This document shows, in pieces, positions 23,012 to 34,728 of a stretch of 64,000 nt of DNA. A program made the position numbers and the translations under genes. The DNA lies in contig NC_072895.1 in assembly GCF_027943255.1 (NCBI RefSeq), positions 41,204,001-41,268,000 of the forward strand. The letters run 5' to 3'. Positions within the stretch are counted from its first letter, which is position 1. Every line of letters starts with the position of its first letter. Under the pieces are notes generated by a model, which saw only the letters and a program-made list of their open reading frames with translations, was not told the DNA's origin and made no database searches. This DNA is from Anastrepha obliqua. Taxonomy: Eukaryota; Arthropoda; Insecta; Diptera; Tephritidae.

Positions 23012-23662
23012 ATGCCAACAAATAAAACAACCGGGGCATATTATTTGTCTCCGCTGGACTATTTACGTTTACCGTATGGAGTTTATTTTAGTTTAAATGT
23101 TTTATGGTCAACACAAACTTTGCTCCGGTTGTTGTGTAATTTGAGTGCAATGTTTATTCATGTGTACTTGGTAGTTAGAAAAGTAAAAAAGCTGATTAAG
23201 TTTTGTTACTTATTTAGTAAACCAAATATGCCAAAATCCTGTTGCAAATTGTACAATCGTCTGAGTGATACATCAGTCCAAAGACTGAAAAGATTTCTTT
23301 CTGATGATGAAATGATATTGGAGGAATTCTCGTTTTGCAGCGAGCTAGCATTTCCCAACGAGCTTTAACAGGGAGAAATGTTGGATAGTCTCCACGAGGA
23401 CGCAATTGAATATATTGCAGGATTCATCATAAAAAAACTGGGACTGACAGAGCACATTTCCAATGAGCCTACCTTCACTTGGGTTGATGAAGTGTCCGGA
23501 GGAGGCTTAACCAAGCCTAGCACCACTTTTCTAAATACTATAATACAAAACAATTGGAGCTTGTATTCAAAAATTTTAACGGTAGAACTGTTCGGCACTG
23601 CAACAGCTATTTGGAAAAATTTCTTGCGTGTTCGTCAAGCGTCGGCGTCAAGAATGTACTAA
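23012..23662 (+). pseudogene. P-element-like transposase C-terminus, one stop
   Basis: One frame runs from 23012 to 23662 with a single TAA at 23366-23368. Before the stop it reads RLKRFLSDDEMILEEFSF. After it reads MLDSLHEDAIEYIAGFIIKK, then FTWVDEVSGGGLTKPSTTFL and ENNWSL-like text. DALEYVAGYI followed by WV…GGLTKPS is the conserved C-terminal region of P-element/THAP9-type transposases, downstream of the catalytic core. The THAP zinc finger and catalytic residues are absent, as are inverted repeats. A single stop in 216 codons means the reading frame decayed recently or was held for a time. It may instead be a 3' exon of a domesticated P-like gene. Confidence 0.7.
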
Positions 23663-24613
23663 CTATAATAATTAAACATTTAAATAAATCATTGCGAAAT
23701 AAAAGGCATTTTTAAAAAATGCTTTTAAATACAGTAATAATTAACTTAAAATAGAACAGTTTGTTTTCCAAGTAGGTAGTAACATACGAAAAATTTTGAC
23801 TTGGGGATCATAACTCTAAATTTACGTAAGCAAAACGTAGTCTAGTATGGCGAAAGGATGTTAAAGTGTGTTTTTAGTCAATTAAATTTGTGATGAATCT
23901 GCTTCTTCTACGAAATAATTTATTATGACCCTATTTGCCTATCGCACGGCAGTCGGTACTTCGTTACCGGACCAACACGGAGTTATATCCCAGCATGTAT
24001 GGGTAATGTTAATGCTCTCGCAATCACAACAACAAAATTCAATTCAAAAATTAATTCATAAAATCTAGTTATTGGACTAATTTCATTTACTTTGTTTTTT
24101 AATTCTCACTAGACCTATTCTGCTAAAAACTCCTATTTGCACCATATATTTGCTTATACCCTTACATATGTATGTATGGTATATGAAATTAGATTTACAT
24201 TGTCCATGAACAATAAAATTTAAAATAACTTATTTACATTCAAATATTAATTTTAAATTATGCTTTAAACCGTTTGCAGCTTATTTTCATTTAAATAAAA
24301 AAGTACATTTTTACTACCATTATCATCAAGAGGGATTTAATTTTTTCCTCTTTCTCACCCTTCTTAAATGCAACCTTTTGTAAGGGAGTGCCAAAAATCG
24401 ACTGTCACTAGTGAGCAAACCTTTAATAATTGAATCATGGGCAAATGGTAAAATTTTCTACGCTCAACCAAAAGTGAGGGTCAGAGCGATTCAACTGATT
24501 TTTATTTATCTGCTTACAAAAGTTCGCCCATTCGTTGTAAGAAAACTTGAACTGTTACAAAAAGAAAAAAATGTTAGTGAGTCGTTCGCTTTCATTCTAT
24601 GAAATATGCATAT
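23663..24613. other. No gene seen
   Basis: AT-rich sequence with no motif. The 63-codon frame at 24411 has no recognised content. Confidence 0.45.
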
Positions 24614-24655
24614 ATAAGGTGGCGCAAAACAAATCATCCATGAATAACTTTATAT
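24614..24655 (-). mobile_element. MITE terminal fragment (AAGGTGGCGCA family)
   Basis: TATAAGGTGGCGCAAAACAA then ATCATCCATGAATAACTT matches, in reverse complement, the right end of the MITE at 59511-59743, with about 10 bases deleted after ATCATCCA. Only the terminal 40 bases remain. Confidence 0.65.
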
Positions 24656-24734
24656 GCAATTTATGAAAGTGTCACATTTTGTTAACATTCTACGTACTCT
24701 TCCATATATGATTTCTATATATATATATGTATAT

Positions 24735-24912
24735 ACAAATGGCGCTTACACTTTTTTTGGGTGTTTGACCGAGCCTCTGCTCCTATTTGTGGCGAGCGTC
24801 TTGATGTTGTTCCACAAATGGAGAGACCTATACTTTTAAGCCTACTTCGAGTAGCAAATGTTTTTTATGGGAAGCGTTTTCATGACAGAAATTCTCTTCT
24901 CCATTGCCTGCT
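24735..24912 (-). repeat. tRNA-derived SINE, copy 3 (minus, partial)
   Basis: Reverse complement of the SINE body: tail GGCGCTTACAC at the left, then TTTGACCGAGCCTCTGCTCC, CGTCTTGATGTTGTTCCAC, and TTGCCTGCTGGCA at the right. The tRNA-like head is missing. It lies 80 bp from a MITE fragment. Confidence 0.85.
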
Positions 24913-26535
24913 GGCATATAACTCATCAAATCTGTATGAAATAAACCTATACACTCACGCTTTGAAAACTTCTGGAATACGTCTTTATACTTATATATGC
25001 ACTTTTATATAACAATGATTTTAATATAGAAAGTACCTCATTTTCGCCGCATCAACTATTCTAAACATTTCTACTACTTTCTTTACTTTGAATTGAGTTG
25101 TTGGAGGTGATTTTGACTTATCACATCATATCCAGTTTTGTCCAGTTTTATGATGGTGTATAATGAGCTTTACTTGAGTATGTGTGTATATATTTCCGTT
25201 AACATTTCATTAAGAAATTGTGGAATTCCTCTTTCTCTCCTGCCACATCTAATATTCCTGGTAGTGCATCATCCTTCAAAATTGGGTAGAATTGCCATCA
25301 AGTAGTTGTATCTATAGTAGTATTCCACTAATACATTGTAATTCTGATTAATGTATATACATATATTCACACATATATACATATACATGATTGTATGATC
25401 ATGCAGAATAAACCGTTGAATCAGTTAAGCCAGCGGAATTTATGAACTTCCGTTTCCGTCTTCTCGTTTGCCAGCCACACTTAGTAGTGAAATGTATACA
25501 CACACACATACACATGTGTCAATATGTACAAGATTTTGTTTGCACTGATTTATGGATTTTCCATTTGCGTTTATTGAATTATTTACAAAACAAATGGGCC
25601 TGTTGTCTGTGTACTCTTCCATAGCCAACAATAGGTTTTCAGCTCAAGCCCACACTCACATTCACGCATAGCAAACATTTTGTTAAACGAGACCCAATGA
25701 ACACTCAAAAGCTATTACATGTCTGAGTGTTTACGTACATATAAGCAGGCAAACATAATTCCCTTTTGCAAGCGCCTTCTATTTATTTATGTGTGTGCGT
25801 TCACGCATACATAAGTACATACATACACATATACACATATAAAGTCTCTTCCAAGATTAGCTTTGGCCTTCGCTCTGGCGTGAAATCGTGTAAAATTGTA
25901 TACCGTTTTGATTTATTTGATTTTCCGCTTATACGCTTTGTTGTTGTTTGCATTCTTACACTAGTCAACGCAGACAAGTTATAGTTCATAAATCGCGTTA
26001 TGTTATACAGAAGCTTAGTATGTAGAAGTTATGAACACCACGCGACAAAACGATAGTACATTAATATTTATTTTATTTATTATTTTTTTTTTGTATGTTA
26101 CCAATTTCTTGATAGAAGCATAACTCATTTTCCAACTAAAACCATATAAATATTATTTTCAAAAGTAAAAAAATTTCACATACTCCTTAATCATAATTCC
26201 GGTTTTTAATTAGAATTTCTACAAAAAATTGAGCTATACAGCTTTTTTGCATATCACATTCAAGAAGTGCAAGTTTGAAGATAGTAAAAAAACTCGTTAA
26301 TTTTATATAATTTTTTCTTTGAAGGGGTTGCGAACTTTCTTGTTGTAATTCTAATTACGAACCATTGAAAACTTTATGGAAGTTTTGTAATTTTTTGCAA
26401 AGTGTGGAACTTTGAATTATCTTATTCTTGCTAGAAAATGCGCTAAACTTAAGAAATAAATGAAAATTCATAAGTAAAAACTGATGCAACTATTGATGTG
26501 TTGGCATTTGTCGCAGGCTGTATGTACTTATGTAT
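24913..26535. other. No gene seen; simple repeats
   Basis: Microsatellite-like CACACACATACACATG near 25500 and CATACATACACATATACAC near 25815. No coding signal. Confidence 0.5.
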
Positions 26536-26538
26536 GCA

Positions 26539-27044
26539 TTAGTGCCATAGCTTTTGCATTATGTATGAGTGCCATCTAAAATTGGGGATTAACTGCATTA
26601 AGCGGGAATTTTCTGAAATTAAATAAATAAATAATTTCACGCCATAACAGACAGACACAAATACTAGATTATTAAGTACGTAAATCGAGTTTGGAAGTAT
26701 TTTGATAAATATGAAAAATGTATGTATCAAATGATTTCTAGCCACGTTAAATATATCAATATTATATCTGTTTATATGCTTAGTAAGAAAAAAAAATTTC
26801 TTAGTACTGGAATCCGGTATGGCTACAAATAACAACACTGGGCGAATATCTCTCATGCTATCTTCCGATGTTTTCCGGGAATAAACCATTTTGTGAATGT
26901 GCAGGCTTTTCATTGTCACAAAGCGTTTCTCTATGCATTTGAAATCGAGTGTGCCCTTCATAGATTTGCATTCAGGACAAACAATTACCGAAATATGCTC
27001 TTTGAAGCATTTTGTATCATAACGGAAAATTTTCTCAATTTATG
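26539..27044 (-). other. Unrecognised open frame with zinc-finger-like spacing
   Basis: From ATG at 26961 the minus strand is open for 140 codons, and without requiring a start it is open from about 27044. It reads KCFKEHISVIVCPECKSMKG, then FKCIEKRFVTMKSLHIHK. CPEC followed by KC…F…L-x2-H suggests a decayed C2H2-type finger. In the neighbouring frame upstream (27060-27110) HLCYCGQKMSFKHG is also cysteine-rich. No family match is recognised. The C-terminal half is hydrophobic and low in complexity, so part of the length may be chance. Possible host exon, domesticated transposon, or noise. Confidence 0.25.
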
Positions 27045-27328
27045 ACAAAAGTCAATCATAGCTCCGTGCTTGAAACTCATTTTCTGGCCGCAGTAGCAAA
27101 GGTGAGACATTAAACAAATTATTTGTATAGAACTAATTTATTTGTTTCAGAGTATGGCAATGCTTGTCTATTATAAAGAATTTATAATTTTTTTTTAAAT
27201 TTGGCTCTCTAAGTTTACTTTGTTTATTACAAGTGCGGATTTTATTTAAATACTTACACTGCGTTAAATAACATTAGCAGTAGGACTTCCTTTTCTTTTC
27301 TCCATGCAGTACGACATAATTTTTTATA

Positions 27329-27705
27329 AAGGGTGGTTAAGTTTCAAGAGCCGGTGTTGATTTTGAATAAAATACAATTTTTTTTAGGAAATTATTGTCA
27401 TTTCTCAATAAGTATTATGATAATATTGGTATAGCTCAATTACGAATAAAACAAAATATCGGGCAAAAGACCGCCGCGGCTTCAGCGGCACACCTCCATC
27501 CGGTGGTCCAAATTTTCGATGATGCTGAGGCATAATTGAGGTTCTATGCCACTAAAGTGCCGAATTATCTCATCCTTTAGCTCTTAAATTATTGCTGGCT
27601 TACACCTTTTCTTTCCAATAACCCCAAAGAAAGAAGTCCAACGGTGTCGTTGACGTTTAGGTGTGGTTCACATTCAACATCGGACCTTGAAATTTAACCA
27701 CCCTT
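27329..27705 (-). mobile_element. DD41D deletion-derivative MITE, copy A
   Basis: Inverted repeats AAGGGTGGTTAAGTTTCAAG (left) and TTGAAATTTAACCACCCTT (right) bound 377 bp. The minus strand retains only the transposase C-terminus, decayed: WGY-KEKV, IRHF-G and the SSKIWT/HRME region. To the right of this lies a non-coding end with TCGTTGACGTTTAG. The junction between the coding remnant and that end is the same as in the copy at 57078, so both descend from one deletion event. A 20-base insertion of CG-rich sequence (CCGCCGCGGCTTCAGCGG) distinguishes this copy. Confidence 0.85.
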
Positions 27706-29140
27706 ATATAAAAATCAAATGACATCTACTGGGTTTTTGAGCCTCTTTAATGCCACTTATATGGCAAATTTTGTTAGTATTTGGTAATAAAAATTTTAAC
27801 CCAACAAAACTTCAACTTAATAAAACCGTTTCGTATTAAGTATGCAAAACCATTTTTTTATTATTTTATGTACGCCAATTTTTTTGGCGTTCTTTTTAGA
27901 GCATGCGGTTAATATACGTATTTTCCATTCTGAAAGCTTTAACTTATTCACGCCAGCCCCGAAAAAAATTAGGTCAACTTTTCTAGAGCCATCAAATCGG
28001 CTGAATAAAAAATGTTTCAACCCCAATGCCTTTTCTCTTTTTTTCCAGCAGATCAGAAACATTTTAAACTGTCAACTAAATGGTTAACCAGGAGGCGGCT
28101 ATGTGAGTGCACAGATTTATTTGTATGCACGGATATATTCGCAAAACGTGCAAATGTATGTATATAAATTGTCACTAAATATTTCCATACAGCACTTAAG
28201 TTTTATAGTGTGACATTAACTAAATGCAAAACAGTGTATACAGGGTGGTCGGCAAGCATATGAAAGCCAAAAAAATTAAATAAAACAAATGTTTGGTATT
28301 CCAGTGACAAGTCATTAATTTAAGGACATTTGTTCACTTAATATGTTTAAAGTCTCTTATATTGCGAGATAAATATGTAGATATGCAAATACTAGGTTTC
28401 CATCTAATGATTTCAGTCAAAGCTGCAAGAACGAGGATGAGGTGCAGAGTCCAAAATTCGACATCACAGCATAAACTCTTACTTCTTTGAATGTCTGGCA
28501 GAGTTAGAATCTGCAGCTCTTTAAAACATCTCTCTTTTATTAGAGAAATGAAGTGGTTCCATTACATTAGGAGCTAACAGAGGAAAACTTGAATTCAAAC
28601 AAATTATATCACAATAGGCCTTGAGATTTAAGTGGACGGAGTCAGAAGCTCGTACAACCTTTAATAAATCCATCGAGTGGGCAAAGAAAAGACGAATTCT
28701 TTCAATTATATGCTAGCCATCCGAATATTTAGATAAGAAACAGTGAAGGTGTAGCTTAAATTAATAAGAGAGACAAACCAATATGAAAGACTTTTTTGGA
28801 AAAACAACTATTTTAAATTATTTTTAATTATAAAAATGCCTGAACTGAATATTATATGGTATTTCATAGTAAAAAGAATGAGTTTATTTAATGAATAGTT
28901 CCACTTAAATAGCCTCTAGGTTCCTTATCTCAGTTCTGTGAGCAATCTTGGTTGAGCGAACAGGTCTTGCACGAATTTGTTCGCTTTGCCAGAATTCTTT
29001 GTCTTTGCGAGAAAAAACTTGTTGCTTAACTCTAAAAGAGAACTCTAAAGCGTTCCAGATTTGGCTGAGTTATTTCAGTTTTCTTTAAACTCATTTTTTA
29101 AAAAATATAAAAACATCACCAAAAACCTGTTTGTTTTGAT
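27706..29140. other. No gene seen; one lone terminus
   Basis: TACAGGGTGGTCGGCAAGC at 28240 resembles a transposon end without a visible partner. Frames at 27817-28087 overlap on opposite strands and are not coding. Confidence 0.4.
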
Positions 29141-29141
29141 T

Positions 29142-29262
29142 CCGTTCGGAGTCGGTTTAAAACTATAGGTCCCTGCATTTGTGGAACAACATCAAGACGC
29201 TTACCACAGATAGGAGAAGGAGCTCGGCCAAATACCTACCACAAGTTTACGGGTCAATTATT
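29142..29262 (+). repeat. tRNA-derived SINE, copy 4 (5' truncated)
   Basis: Contains only the 3' third: CCGTTCGGAGTCGG, CCTGCATTTGTGGAAC, GGAGCTCGGCCAAATACC and GGGTCAATTATTTATTTATT. The tail is a TTTA repeat. Head and promoter boxes are absent. Confidence 0.85.
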
Positions 29263-31329
29263 TATTTATTTTATTTTATGTATATTTTCTAAGATTTTTA
29301 TGGACATTTTTTACATGTAAGTTCTTATCTCCTTTCAGGTAATTTTTGTAAAAAATATTTTTAAAGATTTTATCTGTAAAGACTTGATTTGTGGAGGTAC
29401 TTTCCAGTCGGTGGTGAAACTCTCATAATAAATCCTACCACTCTCTATGGAGGCGGTGTATTTTTCGAGTTATTTTCAAATCTGTTCAGCTTACGTAAAT
29501 CTTAATATATTATTATATCTTTCGAAAATATTTTAACGGTGGTCTTAAAGTAGAATTTTTTTTTGTAATTCCTATAGAAAAACTGTACCGATTTTTTTGG
29601 GATAATTTTTTGGAGAAAATATTTTTAATAGCTAACTTACCAACTACTTCTTTAAATGAGCACTAAAAGAAAATTTTGCTTTTGGGGAGACTAGACGCCT
29701 CTGTTTAGCAAACAAAGTGAATATAACGCACTCTGTATGCGCATATTTGCCGCTATAAGTCATGTACAGTAGTAGCCACTAAGCAATGCAACGAATGCAA
29801 ATAAACGTTCCTAAGATTTTCCACAAAACAAAAGTGAAATGTTGTTGTAACAAGCAATAATGCCAACAATTCGCTTTGAATATTTAAAATAAAGTGGCGA
29901 AGCGGGCTTTAAATTGCACTACAAAGTAGAAGTGCAGAATATGAAAATGAAAGAATGCAATACGGAATGAGTAAAAAGCAAGAGCTGCAAAAAGAAAACA
30001 GGAACAAAAGGCATTACCCACGCACACGGTTACACATTTACAGACATGCACGCCTTTCAATTGCGGAAATTGCTTATTTTAATTCGCTTCGTTTCGGTTT
30101 TATGCATAGTTTGGGGCGTAATTTTCATTTATGTCGGCCATAGCAGTTACACTAGTGGCATATTTTCAATGCAAGCAGAGCTCTTATGAGTTTACGAGCG
30201 CTTGGGGAAATATTTCAATGCAACATTTATGAGTGAAAGCTTGTTGAAGGGAATGCAAGCAAGAAGGTCGGAGGAGAAAATTCCTGCACAACTGATAAAG
30301 TACGAGGGTGGATCATCAAGTACATTTGCGTCAAAAGAAGAAAGAAAAATATTTATTTTTTAGCAAAATCTGCTTTTAGCTCCATGAAATATTGGTTCAA
30401 TTTTTCGATTCCCTTCGTTTAGATTTGGTTTAACAGTCGCTCCTAGTAATACTAACTGGATCTTTTGGTTACAGGACCTTTGTGGTGTGTTCACTAATGT
30501 TCATACTAAAAATAAATTTCGTCAGGTGTACGCAAGTCGTGGAACTGGGTTTCGCAATCTCTTTAAATGAGTGTTCTACTGAGCATTTGAGTCTCCTTGC
30601 ACCTGGATAGTATCTTCTTCTACTTTGTAGGAATTTCTACTGAAGTCACTCCAGGCCCAATTTGGTAGAGTTTATTCCAAAAAAGCCATACTAAGTGGGG
30701 ATGACGACTGTAAGGTGAAGTTGCTGTCCACCGAGAGTGAGTAGAAATATTAGGTGTTGAGTATTTATTGTCAGCCAAAGTTGCCGAGCCAATTGATAGA
30801 TAGATTCTGCACGCTGTATTCGGTTCAAACGAGCACTTTTTCTCCAATGTTCTTTCTACTCGACCCAATTGTGCTAACTCTGAGCAGTTTTTCACATTTT
30901 GAAAATAAAAAATTTCGAACTAGCACTAACAATTATAAAGTTTGCCCTTGCTGTGTTGGGATCGAATCATTAAATAAATAAAAGGAATTTTAACCTGGAC
31001 CATTTTATCCAACTTTGCGATTGGGAATGTGAACTTGTACAGGTGAATTAACAAATTTTCTTTCTCCCCAAGTTCATTCATATCTAATTTAAATTGGTTC
31101 GATGTCTCGAATGTATACATTTGCCATTTTCAAGACGCTTATTTATTTATTTAAAATACAATTATGAATAATTATTTTAGTATTAGCTTAGATTATTGGC
31201 CTAAAATAATACTCGTAATACAATTTTTTATTTAGTTATAAAAAATTATTAGAATAAATTTAAATTGTGTAGGAAATATATAAACAAAATTATGAACGAT
31301 AAACTAGTCCAATTTCATATATAAAATTA
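29263..31329. other. No gene seen
   Basis: 30305-30430 read on the minus strand (GIEKLNQYFMELKADFAKK then stop) vaguely recalls the C-terminus of a mariner transposase, but too little remains to call it. Otherwise AT-rich, with frames at 30620-31120 lacking motifs. Confidence 0.35.
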
Positions 31330-32160
31330 CAAATATTTGACAAATTTTCTAGAAACATCTGTTTTATTAAATCTGAGGGGTTTCTGCTTGTAAAGATGTG
31401 GTTTTTGCCGTTGTTGTACTTAGTGTAGTATTCTATTATGTGAATAATGGACAGTGGACAGTAATACGCTGAACAAATTGGGACAGGCTTTCCTTTGAGA
31501 AGGTGTTGGTGAGTGATATTTTTGTGACCTAGTCGGAGTCGGCTGAAGATTTTTGTCTGCTGCAGTGTCGCTCCTGCTGGATAATTGATTTTAATCGTTC
31601 TGAATTCATGGATCCTTTAACTGCGTTGGTATGTAATCCATTTCTTCTTTACAGTTGAGTAGTAGATACTAATGACTATCCCGAGAATGTCGGTTTTAAC
31701 AAAAGATTTGAAACAGAATGTAGGCATATTGCTGAGATTTTTTGCAGCTTTATCGTGGTTTTCATTCCGAAAAATTTCGCTGTGTCCAGGGATCCACATC
31801 ACTTTTATTTTTGTCTTTTGCTCGGGCCATTTATTTCGAATGCTATCAGGTTATTTACTGTTTGCTCTCAATAGAGCTGCGATAACAGGGTTACTGTCCG
31901 ATGGGCAGATTATAAAAGTATATTTTCTCTTAGTAGAGGAGGCGTAGCAATAGCGGATTTATGACAATAGCCTCGAGTTGTGTGGGTGCAGAAGGCCAGT
32001 TCTAAGTATACTTCCCCTATTAGATACCTCATCAAATGAAGTTGAATCGCTTTCTTTAGAACCGTCTGGGTAAATCATGTTCCAGTCTTCACAACTCAAT
32101 AGTTCTTGATGTCTCAAAATACCATACGCAAATTTCGCGGATTCTTCCACCTCTCTACGA
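31330..32160 (-). pseudogene. I-like LINE: RNase H and C-terminal knuckle
   Basis: Minus-strand reading begins near 32150 with ELLSCEDWNMIYPDGSKESD, the DGS motif that opens RNase H. After frameshifts it gives PVIAALLRANS, then VMWIPGHSEIFRNENHDKAA, the GHSGI-GNE-ADKAAK motif. Further down come LRLGHKNITHQHLL, KPVPICSAYYCPLSIIHIIE (knuckle with its final Cys changed to Tyr) and a hydrophilic tail. The block GH-LTH-LL…C…CPLTI-HIL is typical of I-factor-like LINEs. At least four lesions break the frame. Reverse transcriptase is absent. Confidence 0.8.
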
Positions 32161-34403
32161 GGTCACATATACATATAGCTGACGCAAGCTTTAATCTTGT
32201 TGCTCTTTTGACGACATTATTTAAGTCATTGTTGATGATTGTGTTTCTGGAATATTAAATTCAGAGTGTACTAAATATAAAATCTCCTATACCTTGCTCT
32301 ATCGAGCATTTCGTGAAGTCCAGCTTTGTCAAAAAAAGTTTTTGACGACGAGGTTGGCCTGACACGCTCGCGAGTGTGCCTTTAGAACACTGCCCATATA
32401 AATATTGGTAAACCGAAATCAACGGAAGATTTTATAATTGGTTCGACGTCTCTACTTATTACTCATCTGCGATGTCAAAATTTGCCATTTTCAAGACAAT
32501 TTTTGCGAATAACACATCCCACAAAAACAAATAACTGTAGCTATAATCTTGTTGGCCTACAGATCCCCCGTGGACTACTTCGGCTTCGCTTCACTTCAAA
32601 AAGTCTCCTGCCTATTTGATTCTCGATTGTAATGAATCAAAAGTTTCAACTACGGTAAGGATTAATTTCGTTGGAGTAAATTGAAAAAAATGTGTTGTTT
32701 AAACGTCAATATACAAAACCATGCACATCAATATTTTGATCAGTTTTGACCTTTTTTTTTGAATATTTGCTTCTTTTTTGAATATTCATTATTTTTATAC
32801 ACATAGAGGATTAATATATTCCATGAAATTTTTTGCCGTTAGCTTTTACATAGACTTTGATAGTGGGAGGCGTAGTTTGGGTTAAAACCCCACATAAACT
32901 GGGTTAGGCTTTCGATGGTTTCTCCTCGTATAAAACAAAAATTAAAAAAAAAAAATGTGGATTACTTGCCTACGTAGATTTGCCATACGAATGCGCGAAA
33001 GTGTGAAAATGTTGACCCCCTCCCCCTAAAATAAAAATCAAAAGCAAACTTTAAAATCGCCGAATCAAGTAAATTTTTGATTTATTCCCTATCACAGTGT
33101 CGGAATCTTGTATTTTGATTTCGTCATACAACATTTTTTTCAAAATTTGATTTTATCGTACATGTGACATGTCCGAAATGTCTACCACAACAAAACTATT
33201 TGACATGTATGTCAGAAAATTAGGGCTTCTTCTTTTTAAAAATATTTATCGGAAAGCGAGGGCGAATTGTTGAACAAACGGTGCATTATAAGTTTCAGGT
33301 ACTCATTGTTACTCCTCCCTTGAGTAGCAGTTGAAAGGCCAAAAGTTAACCTCTTCTGAAAGGAAAGAGCGGCAAATGAGCAATCAAAGCCAGGTGCGAC
33401 GGAAGAATAAAAGCAAATGAGGGCGTTTAAGGAAACGGAAGCGTCAAACGGAAGTAAATGTGGAAATGAAATGGTGGCACGAAATGCCAACCGAAGGCAA
33501 ACGCAAATGCATTCAAAGTCATGCGGGCAGGGCAAATGGCATTGTAAATATTTGTATGTGTGTGTGAATATCCGCCTCTTCAGAATAGTGCTCGTAATTT
33601 GCACTGTTAGCCAAATTGGTGCATACTTTCATTTAATTTATGCAGCACATTAATAGCTAGCCAATGAGAAGTAAAATAGCACAAGTACTGTGTGAGAAAT
33701 GTGACAGAGAAAACGCCATAAATTTATTCCTTATCTAACGCAACAAGGTGCGCTGCGAAGGTGACGGAGCGAATTAAATGACATTAGTCGTACTGTCGAC
33801 ACCTGAAGCGCACAATAAAATGTTAAAATCCTTGGTATATTAAACTTCTGCAACATTGCATTTTTCTCATTGTTTTTTGTTTTTCGTTTTGTGTTTTTGC
33901 AAAGCAATTACCTCCACCCCCTGTTGATGCGTGCTGGGTGAGTGAAAGCTCAGTGAAAGCGCATTGAGGCGTTGAAAGAAAATTTAATTGTCTCGGCGCG
34001 GTATAAATTAAAAGTCCATGTCTGCTGATTGCATAGCGACGCAGGGCGTCCGTTCGGAGGGAAATGCAAATTAATGTGTGCGCAACGCGGCGTTGCGTTT
34101 TTTTTTTCTATTTTGCATACGGCATGCAACAGGAGTCATTAAATGTCACTCGCGCAAGCGTTCAGGGGCGCATGGAAGCTGGAATGTGCCTGGAATGCAA
34201 GTAAAATTCCTTGACCGGCAATTTTTCGGATATCGTTATTTTTTTTTTTTTTTGATTTTTAGTTTCTAATTGCTCGCCTAATAGTAAAATATTTATTTAT
34301 TTATTCCAGCAGGAGATATACGAAAATTGTTTTTAATCGCCTACAAGAAATCTGATTTTTGTATGCCCGTGTACCTATAGATATATGTAGTACAGTCCGA
34401 AAC
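32161..34403. other. No gene seen
   Basis: AT-rich with several poly(A)/poly(T) runs. 33240-34200 is somewhat less AT-rich and lacks recognisable repeats, so it could be unique host DNA. The 122- and 78-codon frames at 33236-33653 overlap antisense with no motif. Confidence 0.4.
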
Positions 34404-34728
34404 AAACGATAAATAAATAAATAAATAATTGGAGCATTAGGTGTTTGGCTGGGTCCCTCCTTTTATTTGTGGCGTGCGTCTTGATGTTGGAGGGACCTAC
34501 AGTCCAAATTCCGAACTCCTACTTCGAAAGACAGATGATTATTTTTATGAGGAACTTTTTCATGGTGGCAACACACACCGAGGTTTGCCATTGCACACCG
34601 AGGGGCGAACGCTGTTAGAAACAACTTTTTCTATCATTTTGGTGTTTTATGCACGTAGTTTCGAGCCAATGCACTCTCGAATGCTAGTCGCGCACCCACC
34701 ACTCGTCTATGGCGGCCGCCAAACGATA
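34404..34728 (-). repeat. tRNA-derived SINE, copy 5, with target duplication
   Basis: AAACGATA occurs at 34404-34411 and 34721-34728, flanking the insertion. Between them, read on the minus strand, lie the head (GGCGGCCGCCATAGACGAG), B-box region, the body (ACCTCGGTGTGTGTTGCC, CCTCCAACATCAAGACGCA) and an ATTT repeat tail at 34412-34427. The duplication plus an oriented simple tail is the signature of LINE-assisted retrotransposition. The 137-codon frame across it is not a gene. Confidence 0.92.

Noticed and set aside
30305..30430. Possible mariner C-terminus (GIEKLNQYFMEL)
   Set aside because: Too short and no further blocks upstream on the minus strand.
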